The notes under the pieces: model-generated | Told to the model about the DNA's origin: nothing | What the model saw: the letters and a program-made list of their open reading frames with translations, nothing else | Databases searched by the model: none | Shown: positions 44,571 through 56,154 of the stretch, one piece after another | How the letters are laid out: the number at the start of each line of letters is the position of its first letter | Position numbering within the stretch: the stretch's first letter is position 1 | Position numbers and translations under genes: made by a program | Assembly: GCA_028015205.1 (NCBI GenBank) | Contig: CM051516.1 | Location: forward strand, 62,004,230-62,068,229 | Direction of reading: 5' to 3' | Length of the DNA: 64,000 nucleotides | Source of the DNA: Mytilisepta virgata | Taxonomy: Eukaryota > Mollusca > Bivalvia > Mytilida > Mytilidae

Positions 44571-45084
44571 ATTCATTGCAAAGTGGTCGTAAATAAGTCG
44601 TACAAATGATTACTGAGAGAACGATTAATACATAGTTGTAAACCGCTTTATCACGCTGTGTAAATATAGGCAAAGCCAAGATCTTCGGGAAATAATTAGA
44701 AAGGCAATCTATTAAAAACCTGTACTAGGGATGAAATAATTGGAGAGGCAATTAATAATTACAGAGATTCGCATGTCGTGCTGATGGGGACAATTGTAAG
44801 ATCACAAGAAATCAGAAAAATGTTTTCATCTGCCAACAGGATGGATAAAATGCCTCACAGACTTCATGCAAAACTGAAATAATTGTATCCAATGGCTTTA
44901 TAAATAATACATGATTGGCCAAAGAAACTGGTCATGTTAACTTAAAGCCAATATCAACGCAATGATTTATTTAAGATTTTATAATGTAAGAAAGGATTGA
45001 ATCGGGGTAACTTCGTGATAGACAACAGTTTAGCCAAAGGATTTTGGAATAGAAAAAAGCTTAACAGACTATGTTAATAACATC
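44571..45084. other. AT-rich intergenic DNA
   Basis: I see nothing supportable here. Confidence 0.4.
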
Positions 45085-45420
45085 ACTCCAGGCATTTTAT
45101 GGTCGTCTTCACGACATGATTGACTGATCACAAATGAGAATATATATCTTCAATTAGATTTAAGGTCTTACGGAATTGACTTGTCACTGGACTTAACCAA
45201 TTTCTTCGTTTGAAATGTGACTGTTATTAACTGATCAGGACATACTAGCCCTATCCGAGCACCTGATGTCACCCAGTTGCCTTATTGCGTGCTTAGTTTT
45301 TGTGCTGTCCCGTTTTAATATTCTCTTCTGTGTGTTTTTACTCCTTTAGTAATGATTTTGTAGTGTTTGTTCGTTGTTTTAGTGTTCTTACGAATTTGCT
45401 TTGTTTTTGGATTTTGTTAT
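45085..45420 (+). mobile_element. Decayed retroelement tail (second Penelope-like lineage)
   Basis: TTTTATGGTCGTCTTCACGA, CAATTAGATTTAAGGTCTTA and GGAATTGACTTGTCACTGGA parallel 63140-63265 and 16935-17070. The coding part is gone. Confidence 0.55.
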
Positions 45421-45917
45421 TGTTGAGTTTGCCCATTATTTTTTACTATTCTTTAAGCTATTAGATTCTGAGTAAAGATAAATTTATATAGTGAAAACTT
45501 CTTGATTATATATGGGAAGTATTGTAGTCAAATGATTGGGGAGAAACCATATAGAGCGGTTTGGTGTATAGTGAAGTCTTCATTTGCTAATTTTAAGATA
45601 GTACATATACCTGAATAAGTAATGGGGCGAAATCCAACACATGATCATAATGTTGCAGTCTAATTCTGTCAGTGAAATAAAAAAAAATGGTCCTGACGTA
45701 AACATTTTGTAAGAAAAATATTGATATTACAGCTAAACGAAAATATGTCAAAAACCATATACTAGTTAAAACATCACCATCAAAATCATGTTACTACCCC
45801 TTTTTTGATAAAAGTTCAAGGTCGTTGTCATTGTCTCTCTTGATCTGCCTTTTAATCAAACTTTCTTGTTGCTTGCGCTCTTACAGTTTTGGACTGTAAA
45901 TATAATTTTGTTACGAC

Positions 45918-45985
<68 letters not shown>

Positions 45986-46184
45986 AGATGCAAGATAAGA
46001 TTTGGATTTTTGGTTTTATTATGCTTTAAGTTCAAACTTTTCAGCTTTATATACAGGGCATTAATTTTGTTATGGTGCTATGTAGTGTGTTGATCGTGTT
46101 GGAATTTGATATGGTGTATGATCCAAACAAAGGACCATACTTAGTATTTTGGGTATCTTTTGTAAATGTATATTATTTTATTAG
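45421..46184. other. AT-rich DNA with (TA)n(GT)n microsatellite
   Basis: A (TA)n run at about 45924-45971 passes into (GT)n to 45986. A 75-codon frame across it is artefact. No gene seen. Confidence 0.5.
45924..45986. repeat. (TA)n(GT)n microsatellite
   Basis: Uninterrupted TA dinucleotides followed by GT dinucleotides. Confidence 0.95.
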
Positions 46185-46424
46185 ATAATCATAAAATTTA
46201 TGCCTAAATATATTGGAAATCCAGCATTGGTAAATGTTCTGGAAGACTTTCAGACCTTGGAAAACGGCATTGCAAGTATATATCCAAAAATAAAGAAACC
46301 GAAGTCCATTAATTGTAATACTTTGATTTCCAAAATTTATAATTGGGTGAATAGGATTCGGTATAGCATTGTCACTGGCTTTGCCCCTACAAATCGGAGT
46401 GAACAACAAAATAGAAGGCAGGAA
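46185..46424 (+). CDS. Unrecognised open segment, possible exon or element remnant
   Basis: An open frame of about 80 codons begins directly after an acceptor-like TTTTATTAG (AG at 46183-46184, phase 0) with a possible ATG at 46200. It has coding-like composition (NPALVNVLEDFQTLENGI, SKIYNWVNRIRYSIVTGF) and no stop until it runs into the family E repeat at about 46425. The last part of the 93-codon frame is therefore repeat. I recognise no domain. It may be an internal exon, or an old gene interrupted by the repeat. Confidence 0.35.
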
Positions 46425-46600
46425 AGGTCAACAATGCCACTGCAATCAGAGCCACCCAACAGGCAGAACTCCGGAAAGTAAACAATCACATATAACATAA
46501 AAGAGCACAAAAAACAAATAGAAACACAACAGAAAGTCAGGATAGTCCGACTTAATACTGGCACTGAACAGTGGGGGAATTGTGGGGCTGTGTTAAAAGC
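46425..46600. repeat. Dispersed repeat family E, copy 4
   Basis: AATCAGAGCCACCCAACAGG, CATAACATAAAAGAGCACA, AAAGTCAGGATAGTCCGAC and GAACAGTGGGGGAATTGTGG. Diverged and 3'-truncated. Confidence 0.7.
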
Positions 46601-47821
46601 GGTTTAAAGGATAATTTGCCCACCAAAATATAATCCAGAGAACCATCAAGAAAAGCAACTTTATTGATAATGAAAATGTTTGTTTCATTCGGGTAAAATA
46701 TTGAAAAATTCTCCGTACACTTTTTTTTAAAGACGTAGATATTAACTATACACAACCTTTCGATAGTCTACAGTATCTGTGTTTATACAATGGAATGCCA
46801 ATTAATACAAATGATTATTATCAACCTTATGTGCGAAATGTTAATGAACACACTGAACGACTAAACATTAAAAAAATTCCTTATCTATAACAAGTCCATT
46901 TTATGCATGAAATGGTATACTACAATTCTTGTCATTTACATAATGGAGAAGGATAGTCAGCTGACATTCCGTGACCAATTCTATGTAGGTTACAACAATA
47001 AATTCCCGTCAAAGGATAATGACAGCGACAGCATAATTACAATTGATTGTTGCTTTGCTGATAAAGAAAATCTCTTAAGTGATTTTTTTCTATATACTTA
47101 ACAGTACAACTCCCACAAGTCATTTCATAAATAAGTCTGATCTTCTTCAATTTTTCTATTTTGTGTTGATTTTTAATTAAATTAAAACAACTGTATTCTT
47201 TAAAAGTGCGTACAAAATGACGCTTACACATCTGCATTTTTTTTCTCAAAAATTCACTCACTTTACAGTGACTTTGCACGTATCATTTCATAGCTGATTC
47301 GTTACTGTTGTAGATATGATGACGGTCAAGTTTTCAACAGAACGAAATTAGTTATTTGTTATACATTTTCTCATATAAGTTCCCCGCTTAGCTGCTCTAA
47401 GAAAAACTCTGATACCAAATTCAGAATTTCTGGAGAAACATTTATCATGTACGCCAGTGACTAGAGCATATAAACACAAAAAAAATGTAGGCAATAGAAT
47501 CTGTTTAAGCAGTTTAGCCAAAATCCAAGTAAAACCAACCTTGAATGGATGAGATGAAATGTATCGATTGAAAATTTCAACACAAGTATTTAAAAATTAT
47601 GTCATGTCGAAGCAAATACAACAGAGGGTCAAACCCTCGTAGACTATGAATCCACCAGCAGCCGCATCGGCTTGGTGGTAGTAAGATAAAGGCGGATAGT
47701 ACTTGCTTTGTGTACAATGCTCATTTCTGATACAACCTTCTTCAGGTACCCTCGTGACCAAAACTTGCAAAAGCCAAATTCACCTTTTGTTTTGATTTTG
47801 GTCTAGTGGATTTTCTCTTTA
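46601..47821. other. AT-rich intergenic DNA
   Basis: 46720-47090 has a stretch that could be retroelement-derived (frame 46907-47101), but no diagnostic motif. No gene called. Confidence 0.4.
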
Positions 47822-48092
47822 ACTTTTTGTCGATACTTGTTAATAAAGGCTTTTTATTCATTCAACATAAGACAAAATTTATCCAAATTGTTAAAATGAA
47901 TAATTAATTATTACATTTGAATTAGATGTCAGTAACAATATTATTTCAAAATGAACATGTACTTTTAGAAGTATATTCTACTTTTTAACGATGTCTTTCC
48001 TGGTAACTAGATTAACAAAAAAAATGTCTCTTTTGTAGATCCAGAGTTTGACACTGATGCCATTGAAAAATTACGAGTTATAAAAAGGCAAG
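47822..48092 (+). repeat. Duplicated exon-like segment, copy 2
   Basis: Second copy of the 44.3-kb segment. After an acceptor-like CTCTTTTGTAG (AG at 48038-48039) the same frame reads PEFDTDAIEKLRVIKRQ. A donor-like GTATGC follows at about 48092. This would be an internal exon of about 53 nt. The two copies diverge after TDxI. Confidence 0.45.
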
Positions 48093-51000
48093 TATGCCAG
48101 CGGTACATACCTTTTATCTTTATATTGTGTGTCTATTATGTGTTGTATTTTTGTATTGCTTTTTACTATGTACTCAGACAATTTGCAATCACGCGATTCA
48201 ACCAAATTGAGCTTAATATAATGTTTAATTTTACGAGAATAAAGAAAATAGCTGGATATTTTTTTGTAATTATCGAATTTGAAGTATAAAATTGAGTAAA
48301 GTGGAACTTGCATGAAAATTTCAGAAGAATAATCAAAAGTTAGGGTCAAGCATCAGTAATTGCGATCCAGCTGATGGTTTGTGTCCAAAATGACGTATAT
48401 ATACTATTACATGATGCTTTGACATTCCTTAGCATTCTCATATTTTTAAACTTTCATTTACATTTCACAACATAGAACATTACACACTCACAGTAATATA
48501 TATTTTCATTGCTAAATTGAAACAAACTAACATGGATGGAATAGTCTTTATTTTCCTTGTAATTATGGTGTTAAACGTTCAACCCAGGAATTTGTATACA
48601 TAACTGGTACTTGACCTTCAAACATGTTCTTCTCTATAATAGTCTAATATATTATATGGCTAAGTTAGTAATTGAATTCCATGCTTTATGTATTTGTGAC
48701 AGGAAGATTGTTTTGTCATAGTAAAAAGTCATATGTTAGGTTTAACTGCTGTGCATATTTGCTTTGCTTTCTTCTATTTAATTGAGGCAAATCCATGTTG
48801 TCTAGTCTTGTTTTTCTTAACGTTTTTAATTCATATTTCTTCGTTCTACACATAAGTAATCTGATAATTCTGTATTCTACATAGTTCAACATCATTAATT
48901 GAATAAGAAATAATTCATTTCATTTCAAATCAAATTTCCATACTCATATATATTTTCATCGGGCATTGTGTTTTCCTGTTTCCATCTGTTCCATGTTTAA
49001 TTGTTTCTTCTAATTTTCCAAAACTTTGATAATAAACGATAGATGTACAATAATATTGAGGACTTTCTTAGGCTCTTTTTCAAAACGCCTTTCATAAAGT
49101 AAGATTTTTCATTGCATGAATCAATACAGCAGTTTTATTATGAAGAAGACTGAAGCTATTATCAAAAGATTAACACTAAGATGAGTTTGTGTACTTATTC
49201 GCAAATGTATTGACATATTGGCACACATTTGACTCTAGGGCCATTTTAGCTTTCTTTTGCGCATTTGAAGTGATATAAAAACTGTCGAATCGTTGGATAA
49301 CATCGCAGAAGTAGGAAGTAAGTTTATTGTTCAATACATCAAAAAGATTTATTGCATCGGAAGTACAAAGTGACAATACTATCAACTTTAGTTGTCTACC
49401 AATAAAATAAGCACGCAAGTTTGACATATTCGTCCTTAAGGTAATGTTACGTTATTGATTATGTTTTGCTTCGGCAATGAAAATGTTATTGCTAGATTGG
49501 AAGCAGTTTGTTCAGTCTCAAAGATTTTTTAATTTCTGACCGATACATTCCGATAATACATATGTATGTCTATATATTCAATAAGGAGATAAAGACCAGT
49601 CAACAAAATATGAGATATACCATTTACGGGAATGTCGCGAAAGATTCATCAAACACCACTTGCAATATATCTCTTCTTTTTTAAAAAAAATCCTAGATAT
49701 TTTGGAATACCAGCTGAATATTTGGTGAATTGAGTAATAGGGGTATGATTACTTGTTAATTTGTTATGTGACGGGAGCCTTTGTCATTCCTTGTAATGTT
49801 TTGTTGTGCTGTTTAGTATTTTGGAGTAGTTGTTTGGTGTAATTTCGGTTGAATTTTTTATAATGCCTTTTTATAGGGTTATACACAGATTGTTATACAG
49901 TGTGGGTATGTACACTGAGTTGAAAGCTATGGAACAACCTATTTTTGTACTTTTTGGAGTCATTTCTGACTTCTTGTCTCGTCAAGCTTTACCCCCAAAT
50001 CTTCTGCCATTTCTATTTCCAAAGTTATAATTTCCATCGCGTGATATAAATCTTGATCCCTGGTTCATCTCTCTTGTTTCTGTTGATGTTATAGCTGCTA
50101 TATAATATACTTCGTCTAATAATATTAACCGAATTCCTTAAATGATTAATGCAAGTGAAACGACAAGAAGTTTTCTGGTACGGGAAATCAGATGCAAATG
50201 TTATAAAAGTTTATCCTGCAGAGTAAATGTAATATAGTAATCGCACCCTGTCACGTTTGTATGTCTGAACAATTGTTATTTATCATTTTCATGGCACTAT
50301 ACAACCTTACTGAATAGCGGGAAAAGAGACCAAAATGTATTTCCTTTCTTGGTAACACGGCAGTCAAGTTTATGTAAATAAACATTTAAAAATCAGATTT
50401 CTCGAAGAGAACCTACTATGTTTATAACCAAGTAGTTAGACAAAATGACATTTGTATTGTCTAAAATGGAAGAAAGTGATTTGGTTGAAAAATATGTGAC
50501 ACACAATTACCAATTACGCCTTCATTGGATTGTGTAACTGGTTATGTGAAAGGAATAGGACATGCCCAGCCTTCCACTGAACCTTTTTCTATCCTTGTAT
50601 TTACTTCTTTTAGTATTCATGTACTTTGCAGTATTTATATTTTAAGCACCGTATTTTTTGTGGGAGTTTACACTATTCAAAATGTCTGAATCAATTTCTC
50701 TTCCTTGTGCTATTCCCTTCTTTCTTTTTACTTTTGGAGTATTGTCATCTTTGATTGTTTTACATGTTGCGATGCACTTTTGGTAAATCTGTCTATGAAG
50801 GCCCTTGATCAGACAACTGACTTGACCGCTATTGACATTCTCGTTTCTCTAATTAATTGATATAAATTGTTCAAACGCTTCTCTAAAACGACAAAGAAAA
50901 CACGTTTCTGCATTACAAATAGACAAATCAGAGTTTATCTAGTAGCATGAGCAATCAGACATGTGACTAATACGCCATTAACTACATTTCAAAGAATTAC

Positions 51001-51616
51001 CCCTTAGGTGTAATGTGTTTTTGCTATAACATCGCAAAACTTTGAACATATTGCCTCATACGTACATATTATTGATAATAAAATCTCCCCAAAGCACATA
51101 TAATAAGACACCTGTACGTTTTTGTAAAATTAATTTACAAGGAAGGGGAAAATCAGGAAGTCAACATATAGTATCCTTCAAAGTCTTTTATGTCACAAAA
51201 TACATTTTCAATGTTTTAAAAGATAAAGAACTCCTATTTTTGAGGGCCCTATTGAAAGGTGAACTTTTACCAGGGACATTCTTACCACTCTTACCTTTCC
51301 TCGACCACTTTCTGGCACTTAAAATACTGACTACTAGTGTTTTTTTCTCTCTCTTTCGTAGTGAATAGAATTCACCACTAGACGCCAAGCAATAAAACAA
51401 AGTTGTAAGATATGAAAATGACATGGGAAATATGTCCACAACAAATACATATTATCTACAGCTCATTCTATATATCAGGAAATTCGGTAACTTTTTAGCT
51501 TTATAAAATGACCAAACAAATTCATTAAATAAGTTTTTTTTCAATGCATTTAAAGATTGGTAAACTCTCTGAATTACACCTCTGCACGGACACATACGGA
51601 AATATGGATGGTTAAA
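48093..51616. other. AT-rich intergenic DNA
   Basis: About 3.5 kb without a recognised repeat or gene. Minus-strand frame 49176-49427 (83 codons) and the opposed frames near 51042-51439 have no domain or splice context that I can defend. Confidence 0.45.
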
Positions 51617-51722
51617 AAAATAACAATCCAAAGATACTTATATTAAATACAGTAAATTTATACTATGCTGTATACGACGCATTTCAAGGAGTTACCTCTC
51701 ATCAGCAGAATTAAAACCCAAA
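51617..51722 (+). repeat. Dispersed repeat family F, partial copy
   Basis: AAATAACAATCCAAAGATAC, GCTGTATACGACGCATTTCA and AGGAGTTACCTCTCATCAGC match 43405-43500. Confidence 0.85.
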
Positions 51723-52198
51723 CATGTTAAAGATGTTATACTTCTTTCACAAATACATTCATACACCATATATCATTACACTTACAACTTATCCGATACC
51801 TCAGAACATGAAGTTCAATAAAATGACAGCAAATTCTTGTTATCATCACGATATTGAAATGTATAATATATAATTTTCAAAGGAAGTCATTTTAGTTTCG
51901 TGTTACCCTATAATCAGAGAATGGCCAAGATAGAATCCTTTTATAACGAAAACCCTCAAATTAACAGCCAACACGGATCAACTCATTCTCATAAACCTCA
52001 GAAATACACTAAAATGACCTTAAAAGAACAAAGAAAGTCATTTACCAGTGAAAGATTATAATCATAACATAATCATGCTCATCAGTTTCTATTATATTTA
52101 ATAATGATTATAATATCTGATGTAGCTCATTTCAATGCTAATGGAATTTAGCATGGTTCATGGGCCTTACCATGTCAAGAATGTAAAATAGGGCCAGG
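51723..52198. other. AT-rich intergenic DNA
   Basis: I see nothing supportable here. Confidence 0.4.
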
Positions 52199-52377
52199 GA
52201 ACTGTTTCACTAAAGGTCGTAAAAGTTACGACTGATCGTAAATCCTTTGAATATATACAAGTTACGACTGATCGTAAATCCTTTGAATATATACAAGTTA
52301 CGACTGATCGTAAATCCTTTGAATATACACGAGTTAAGACTAATCGTAACTCTTACGACCTTTACTGAAACAGTACC
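52199..52377. mobile_element. Foldback/MITE with internal 36-bp tandem repeats
   Basis: Terminal inverted repeats of about 44 bp (left GAACTGTTTCACTAAAGGTC 52199-52242; right 52334-52377, ending GAAACAGTACC) bracket three 36-bp units. Each unit holds the short palindrome TTACGACTGATCGTAA. The minus-strand frame across it is repeat translation. Confidence 0.85.
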
Positions 52378-52445
52378 AAGAATATTGTAAATATTACCTC
52401 CCTTAAACAGTCCATATCTTTTACCCTTATCCTGGTACACTTCGC

Positions 52446-53160
52446 ACTTATTGAATATCGTTCGTTCATACTAGGAGTCTAGGTCTTTTGAACTCACTGA
52501 ATATCTGTGGTTCATACTATGTGTCTAGGTCTGTTGAAATATTGAATATCATTGGTTCTTACTAGATATATATGTCTGTTGAATATCGTTTATTCCTACT
52601 AGGTGTCTAGGTCTGTTGAATTATTATATATGGTTGTATTATACTAGGTGTCTATTTATGTTAAATTATTGAATAATATTAGTTCCTAATATGTATCTAG
52701 GTATGTTAACTATCAAATATCGTTGGTTCCTACTGAATGTCTAGGTCTGTTGAATTGTTGAATATAGTTGGTTTATAATAGGTGTTTAGGTCTGTTGAAT
52801 TGTTGAGTAGCATTGGTTCGTACTATGTATCTAGGTGTGTTTAAGTCTTGAATATCGTTGGTTCATACTAGGAGTCTGTGTCTGTTGAATTATTGAATAT
52901 CGTTGGTTCCTAGGTGTCTAGGTCTGTTGAATTATTATATATCGATGGTTCATACTAGGAGTCTGTTTCTGTTGAATTGTTGAATATCATAGGTTCCTAC
53001 TATGTATCTAGGTCTGTTGAAATATAAAATATCGTTGGTTCATACTAGGTGTCTATGTCTGTTGAATTATTGAATAGCATTGGTTAATACTTGGTATCTA
53101 GGACTGTTTAACTATTGAATATGGCTGGTTCCTACTAGGTGTCTAGGTCTGTTGAATTAT
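52446..53160. repeat. Minisatellite, 45-48 bp unit, left part
   Basis: Units of the type GGTTCCTACTAGGTGTCTAG, GTCTGTTGAATTATTGAATA, TCGTT. The array is interrupted at 53161 by a retroelement and resumes at 54701. Confidence 0.92.
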
Positions 53161-54700
53161 TAGGGTCTATGAGCACTAAAGCTAAATCCATCTTTAAAGA
53201 CCCTAAGGTTGTTGAAAACTTGACTCGCCTCCATGACAAATATGTAGTTGCGGTAGTGTCCCAGCCGACAAAGCCCCCATAACATCGTTTTTGTTTGCAA
53301 GAACTATTATTTTGAGTGTCTTAGAAACGAATTGGGAATAGATAACACTGCGGGTAACCCAACTTATACACCGACTACACTCACTAAGCAGGAAGTCCTT
53401 GATAACCAAAACACCGTTCTTCATTCCTTTGGCATTTCTACAAAGGGTGAAGAAATGGACCTTCCTGCTCTTTATTGGATTCCTAAACTACATAAGAATC
53501 CGTTTAAACAAATGTACATTGCTGGGTCAGCTAATTGCTCTACAAAACCTCTTTCAAAGATTTTAACATTCATATTGACATGTATTAAAGAGGGCTTTTA
53601 GAATTACTGTGAAATATCATATTCCACCAGTGGCGTCAATCAGATGTGGATTCTTAAAAACTCCAAATATTTACCTCAGTATCTAAAATCAAAATCTTTG
53701 GCTGCATGCAACAGCATAAAAACATTCGACTTCTCTACACTCTACACTACCATACCACATTCTCGATTAAAAGATCGCTTAAAGCAACTAGTTCATCAAT
53801 TTTTTGTCAAGAAAAATGGGACACGCAGGTATAACTTTCTTGTTCTAGGTAGAGAAAAGGCTTATTTCGTGAAGAACCACTCTGATTCTGACAAAAAGTA
53901 TTCTGAAGATGAAATTACAAACATGTTAGATTTTCTCATAGACAACACATTCGTCGAATTTGGCGGTCTAATTTTTCAACAAACAATCGGCATTCCAATG
54001 GGAACCAACTGTGCTCCTCTCCTCCCAGTGATCTTGAAATTAAGGATACTACAGATACACCAAAGTCCGCTTCATATTTAGATTTGTTTCTTGAAATAGA
54101 CTATGAGGGACGTTTGAAGACAACACCTTATGACAAACGTGATGACTTCAACTTTCCTATTGTTAATTTTCCCTTCTTGAGTAGCAATATACCAGCATCG
54201 CCTGCATATGGCGTCTACGTTTCTCAGCTTATCCGATTTTCAAGGGCATGCGTGTGTTACCCTGACTTTCGACAAAGAGGATTACTGCTGTCACAAAAGC
54301 TTCTTAACCATGGTTTTATCAGGGATAAGTTGATCATCACTTAGGACATTTTACGGTCGTCATCACGAATTGATTGACCATTACAGTGTTCCAATATCTA
54401 AGATGATGTTGGCCTGTTCCCACTGTCGTAACCTTTCATGTGTCTCCACCGATTCGTGACTTCCCCCGGATCGACTTTGTTGAACTTCACGACGGGTGCC
54501 GTATACGGAGCAGGAACTGCTTACCCTTCCGGAGCACCTGGGTTCACTCCTGGTTTTTATAGGAGTTCATGTTGTTCATTGTTTTTTAGTTTTCTGTGTT
54601 TATTTGTTGTGCTTGTGGTTGTTCATTTGTCTTCCCGGGTTTGTCTGTCCAATGGATTACGTTTTTTTGATTGCTCCTTAGGTATATTTGTCCTTTTTAA
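53161..54700 (+). mobile_element. Penelope-like retroelement, longest copy (copy G), inactive
   Basis: RT reads in pieces. 53161-53330 gives KDPKVVENLTRLHDKYVV and PADKA-type motifs with two frameshifts. 53332-53601 gives DLPALYWIPKLHKNPFKQ and ends in a stop. 53644-54081 gives KTFDFSTLYTTIPHSRLKDR, IGIPMGTNCAPLL. A deletion at about 54024 then removes the catalytic YIDD segment. 54084-54344 gives YDKRDDFNFPIVNFPFLSSN and later RQRGLLLSQKLL. The tail ends GCTCCTTAGGTATATTTGTC. The PKLHK motif favours a Penelope-like RT, but I see no GIY-YIG nuclease domain. It sits precisely inside a minisatellite. Confidence 0.85.
53644..54081 (+). pseudogene. Reverse transcriptase fragment with internal deletion
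   Basis: Best-preserved RT segment of copy G: TFDFSTLYTTIPHS (motif A region), then FQQTIGIPMGTNCAPLL (motif B region). Directly after APLL the sequence jumps to a segment normally downstream of the YIDD box, shifting frame, so the last 15 or so residues are out of frame. Without YIDD it cannot polymerise. Confidence 0.85.
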
Positions 54701-55136
54701 TATCGTTGGTTCCTACTAAGTGTGTATGTCCGTTGAACTATTGAACATCATTGATTTCTAATAGGTTTTTATGTATGTTGAATAATTGATTATCATGGGT
54801 TCCTACTAGATGTCCATAGGTCTGTTGAATTATTGAATATCGTTCGTTCATACTCGGTGTATAGGTCTGTTCAATTATTGAAAATCATTGGTTCCTACTA
54901 GATGTCTATAGGTCTGTTGAATTATTGAATATCATTGGTTCCTACTAGATGTCTATAGGTCTGTTGAGTTATTGAAAATCGTTGGTTCGTACTAGGTGTC
55001 TACGTCTGTTGAATTATTGAATATCGTTGGTTCCTACTAGGTGTCTAGGACAGTTGGGTTATTGAAAATCGTTGGTTCGTACTAGTTGTCTAGGTCTGTC
55101 GAATTATTGAATATCGTTCGTTCCTTCTAAGTCTGT
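54701..55136. repeat. Minisatellite, 45-48 bp unit, right part
   Basis: Same unit as 52446-53160, resuming immediately after the retroelement (AATATCGTTGGTTCCTACTA). Confidence 0.92.
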
Positions 55137-55367
55137 TGAATTCGGAGATATGATTATTCTTTCTAAAATATTACTCCATCTCCGTTCTTTCTCATATATA
55201 AGGTTAAATTGTGGCACCAATTATTACAGGAAAGGCGTTGATTTGTGAAATGAGAAATTCACAGTTCACAGCACTAAGGAATACGACTTTATTGATATCT
55301 TAGATTCCTCCGTATTTTTCTAATAAGTAAATTTATAACTTTCTTATATTCCATGCAAAATTAACTA
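55137..55367. other. AT-rich spacer
   Basis: I see nothing supportable here. Confidence 0.4.
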
Positions 55368-55640
55368 AAGTCAAGAATTATCAAAGGGATATTCGAAGAA
55401 GGGGAAATCGAAAATAGCTGACAAACTCCGGAGAGTAACGAAGAGAAGACCAAACAATACAAACACTACACTTGAAAACTAAAAACATTTGAACATAATG
55501 GACCCTACCAAAACATTGGGGTAGACTCAGGGCTCAGGAAGAGTAAACAGTCTCTGCTTCCTGCAGGACACACGCCATGCTACACATGTCAAATCCGGCA
55601 CGAGGAAGACAAAATTAATGGAACAGGTCCATGCAACCGA
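55368..55640. repeat. Dispersed repeat family C, copy 2
   Basis: TCAAAGGGATATTCGAAG, AAACTCCGGAGAGTAACGAA, GGGGTAGACTCAGG and CTGCTTCCTGCAGGACAC match 20352-20620 in the same orientation. Confidence 0.75.
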
Positions 55641-55920
55641 ATTCGGTTTACTAGAGTATGAAAATTAAAATGTTAATTCGACTTGAAGTAAAACACAACG
55701 GAAATAAATGTTACCATACCAGGATCAAAATGGAAACTAGCGGTAGTTTTGGTAGCGGATATCAAACGGATGTCCTTAGCGAACATTCTACTATGATGTA
55801 ATAATATTGTTTTTTTTTTAATAAGACGTCAACATTTTCAACATTTAATAAATTTTTACAGATGCATTTATTACAGAAATTACCAGTATTTAGCAAAATT
55901 CAAAAATAATAGAAATACTA
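55641..55920. other. AT-rich spacer
   Basis: I see nothing supportable here. Confidence 0.4.
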
Positions 55921-56154
55921 AGGGTTCATTCCTTGTATTGCACATGGTAGATCGCCTTAGCTGAAATTTGGCTTCCTATTTCGGTTTTTTTTTTTGGTTA
56001 TGAGTACTTCTTGTTTAAAATAAGTTTGGTTTTTGATCTTCCAAATGTTTCCGTTGTAATGCTGGTGATGAGAGGTAACTCCTTGAAATGCATCGTATAC
56101 AGCACAGTATAAATTTACTATATCTAATATTAGTATCTTTGGATTGTTATTTTA
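55921..56154 (-). repeat. Dispersed repeat family F, inverted full copy
   Basis: Reverse complement of 43405-43640 over its whole length, including AAGGGTTCATTCCTTGTATT and ATTAGTATCTTTGGATTGTT. Confidence 0.85.

Noticed and set aside
49176..49427. 83-codon minus-strand frame
   Set aside because: Plausible composition but no domain, promoter, splice or poly-A support.
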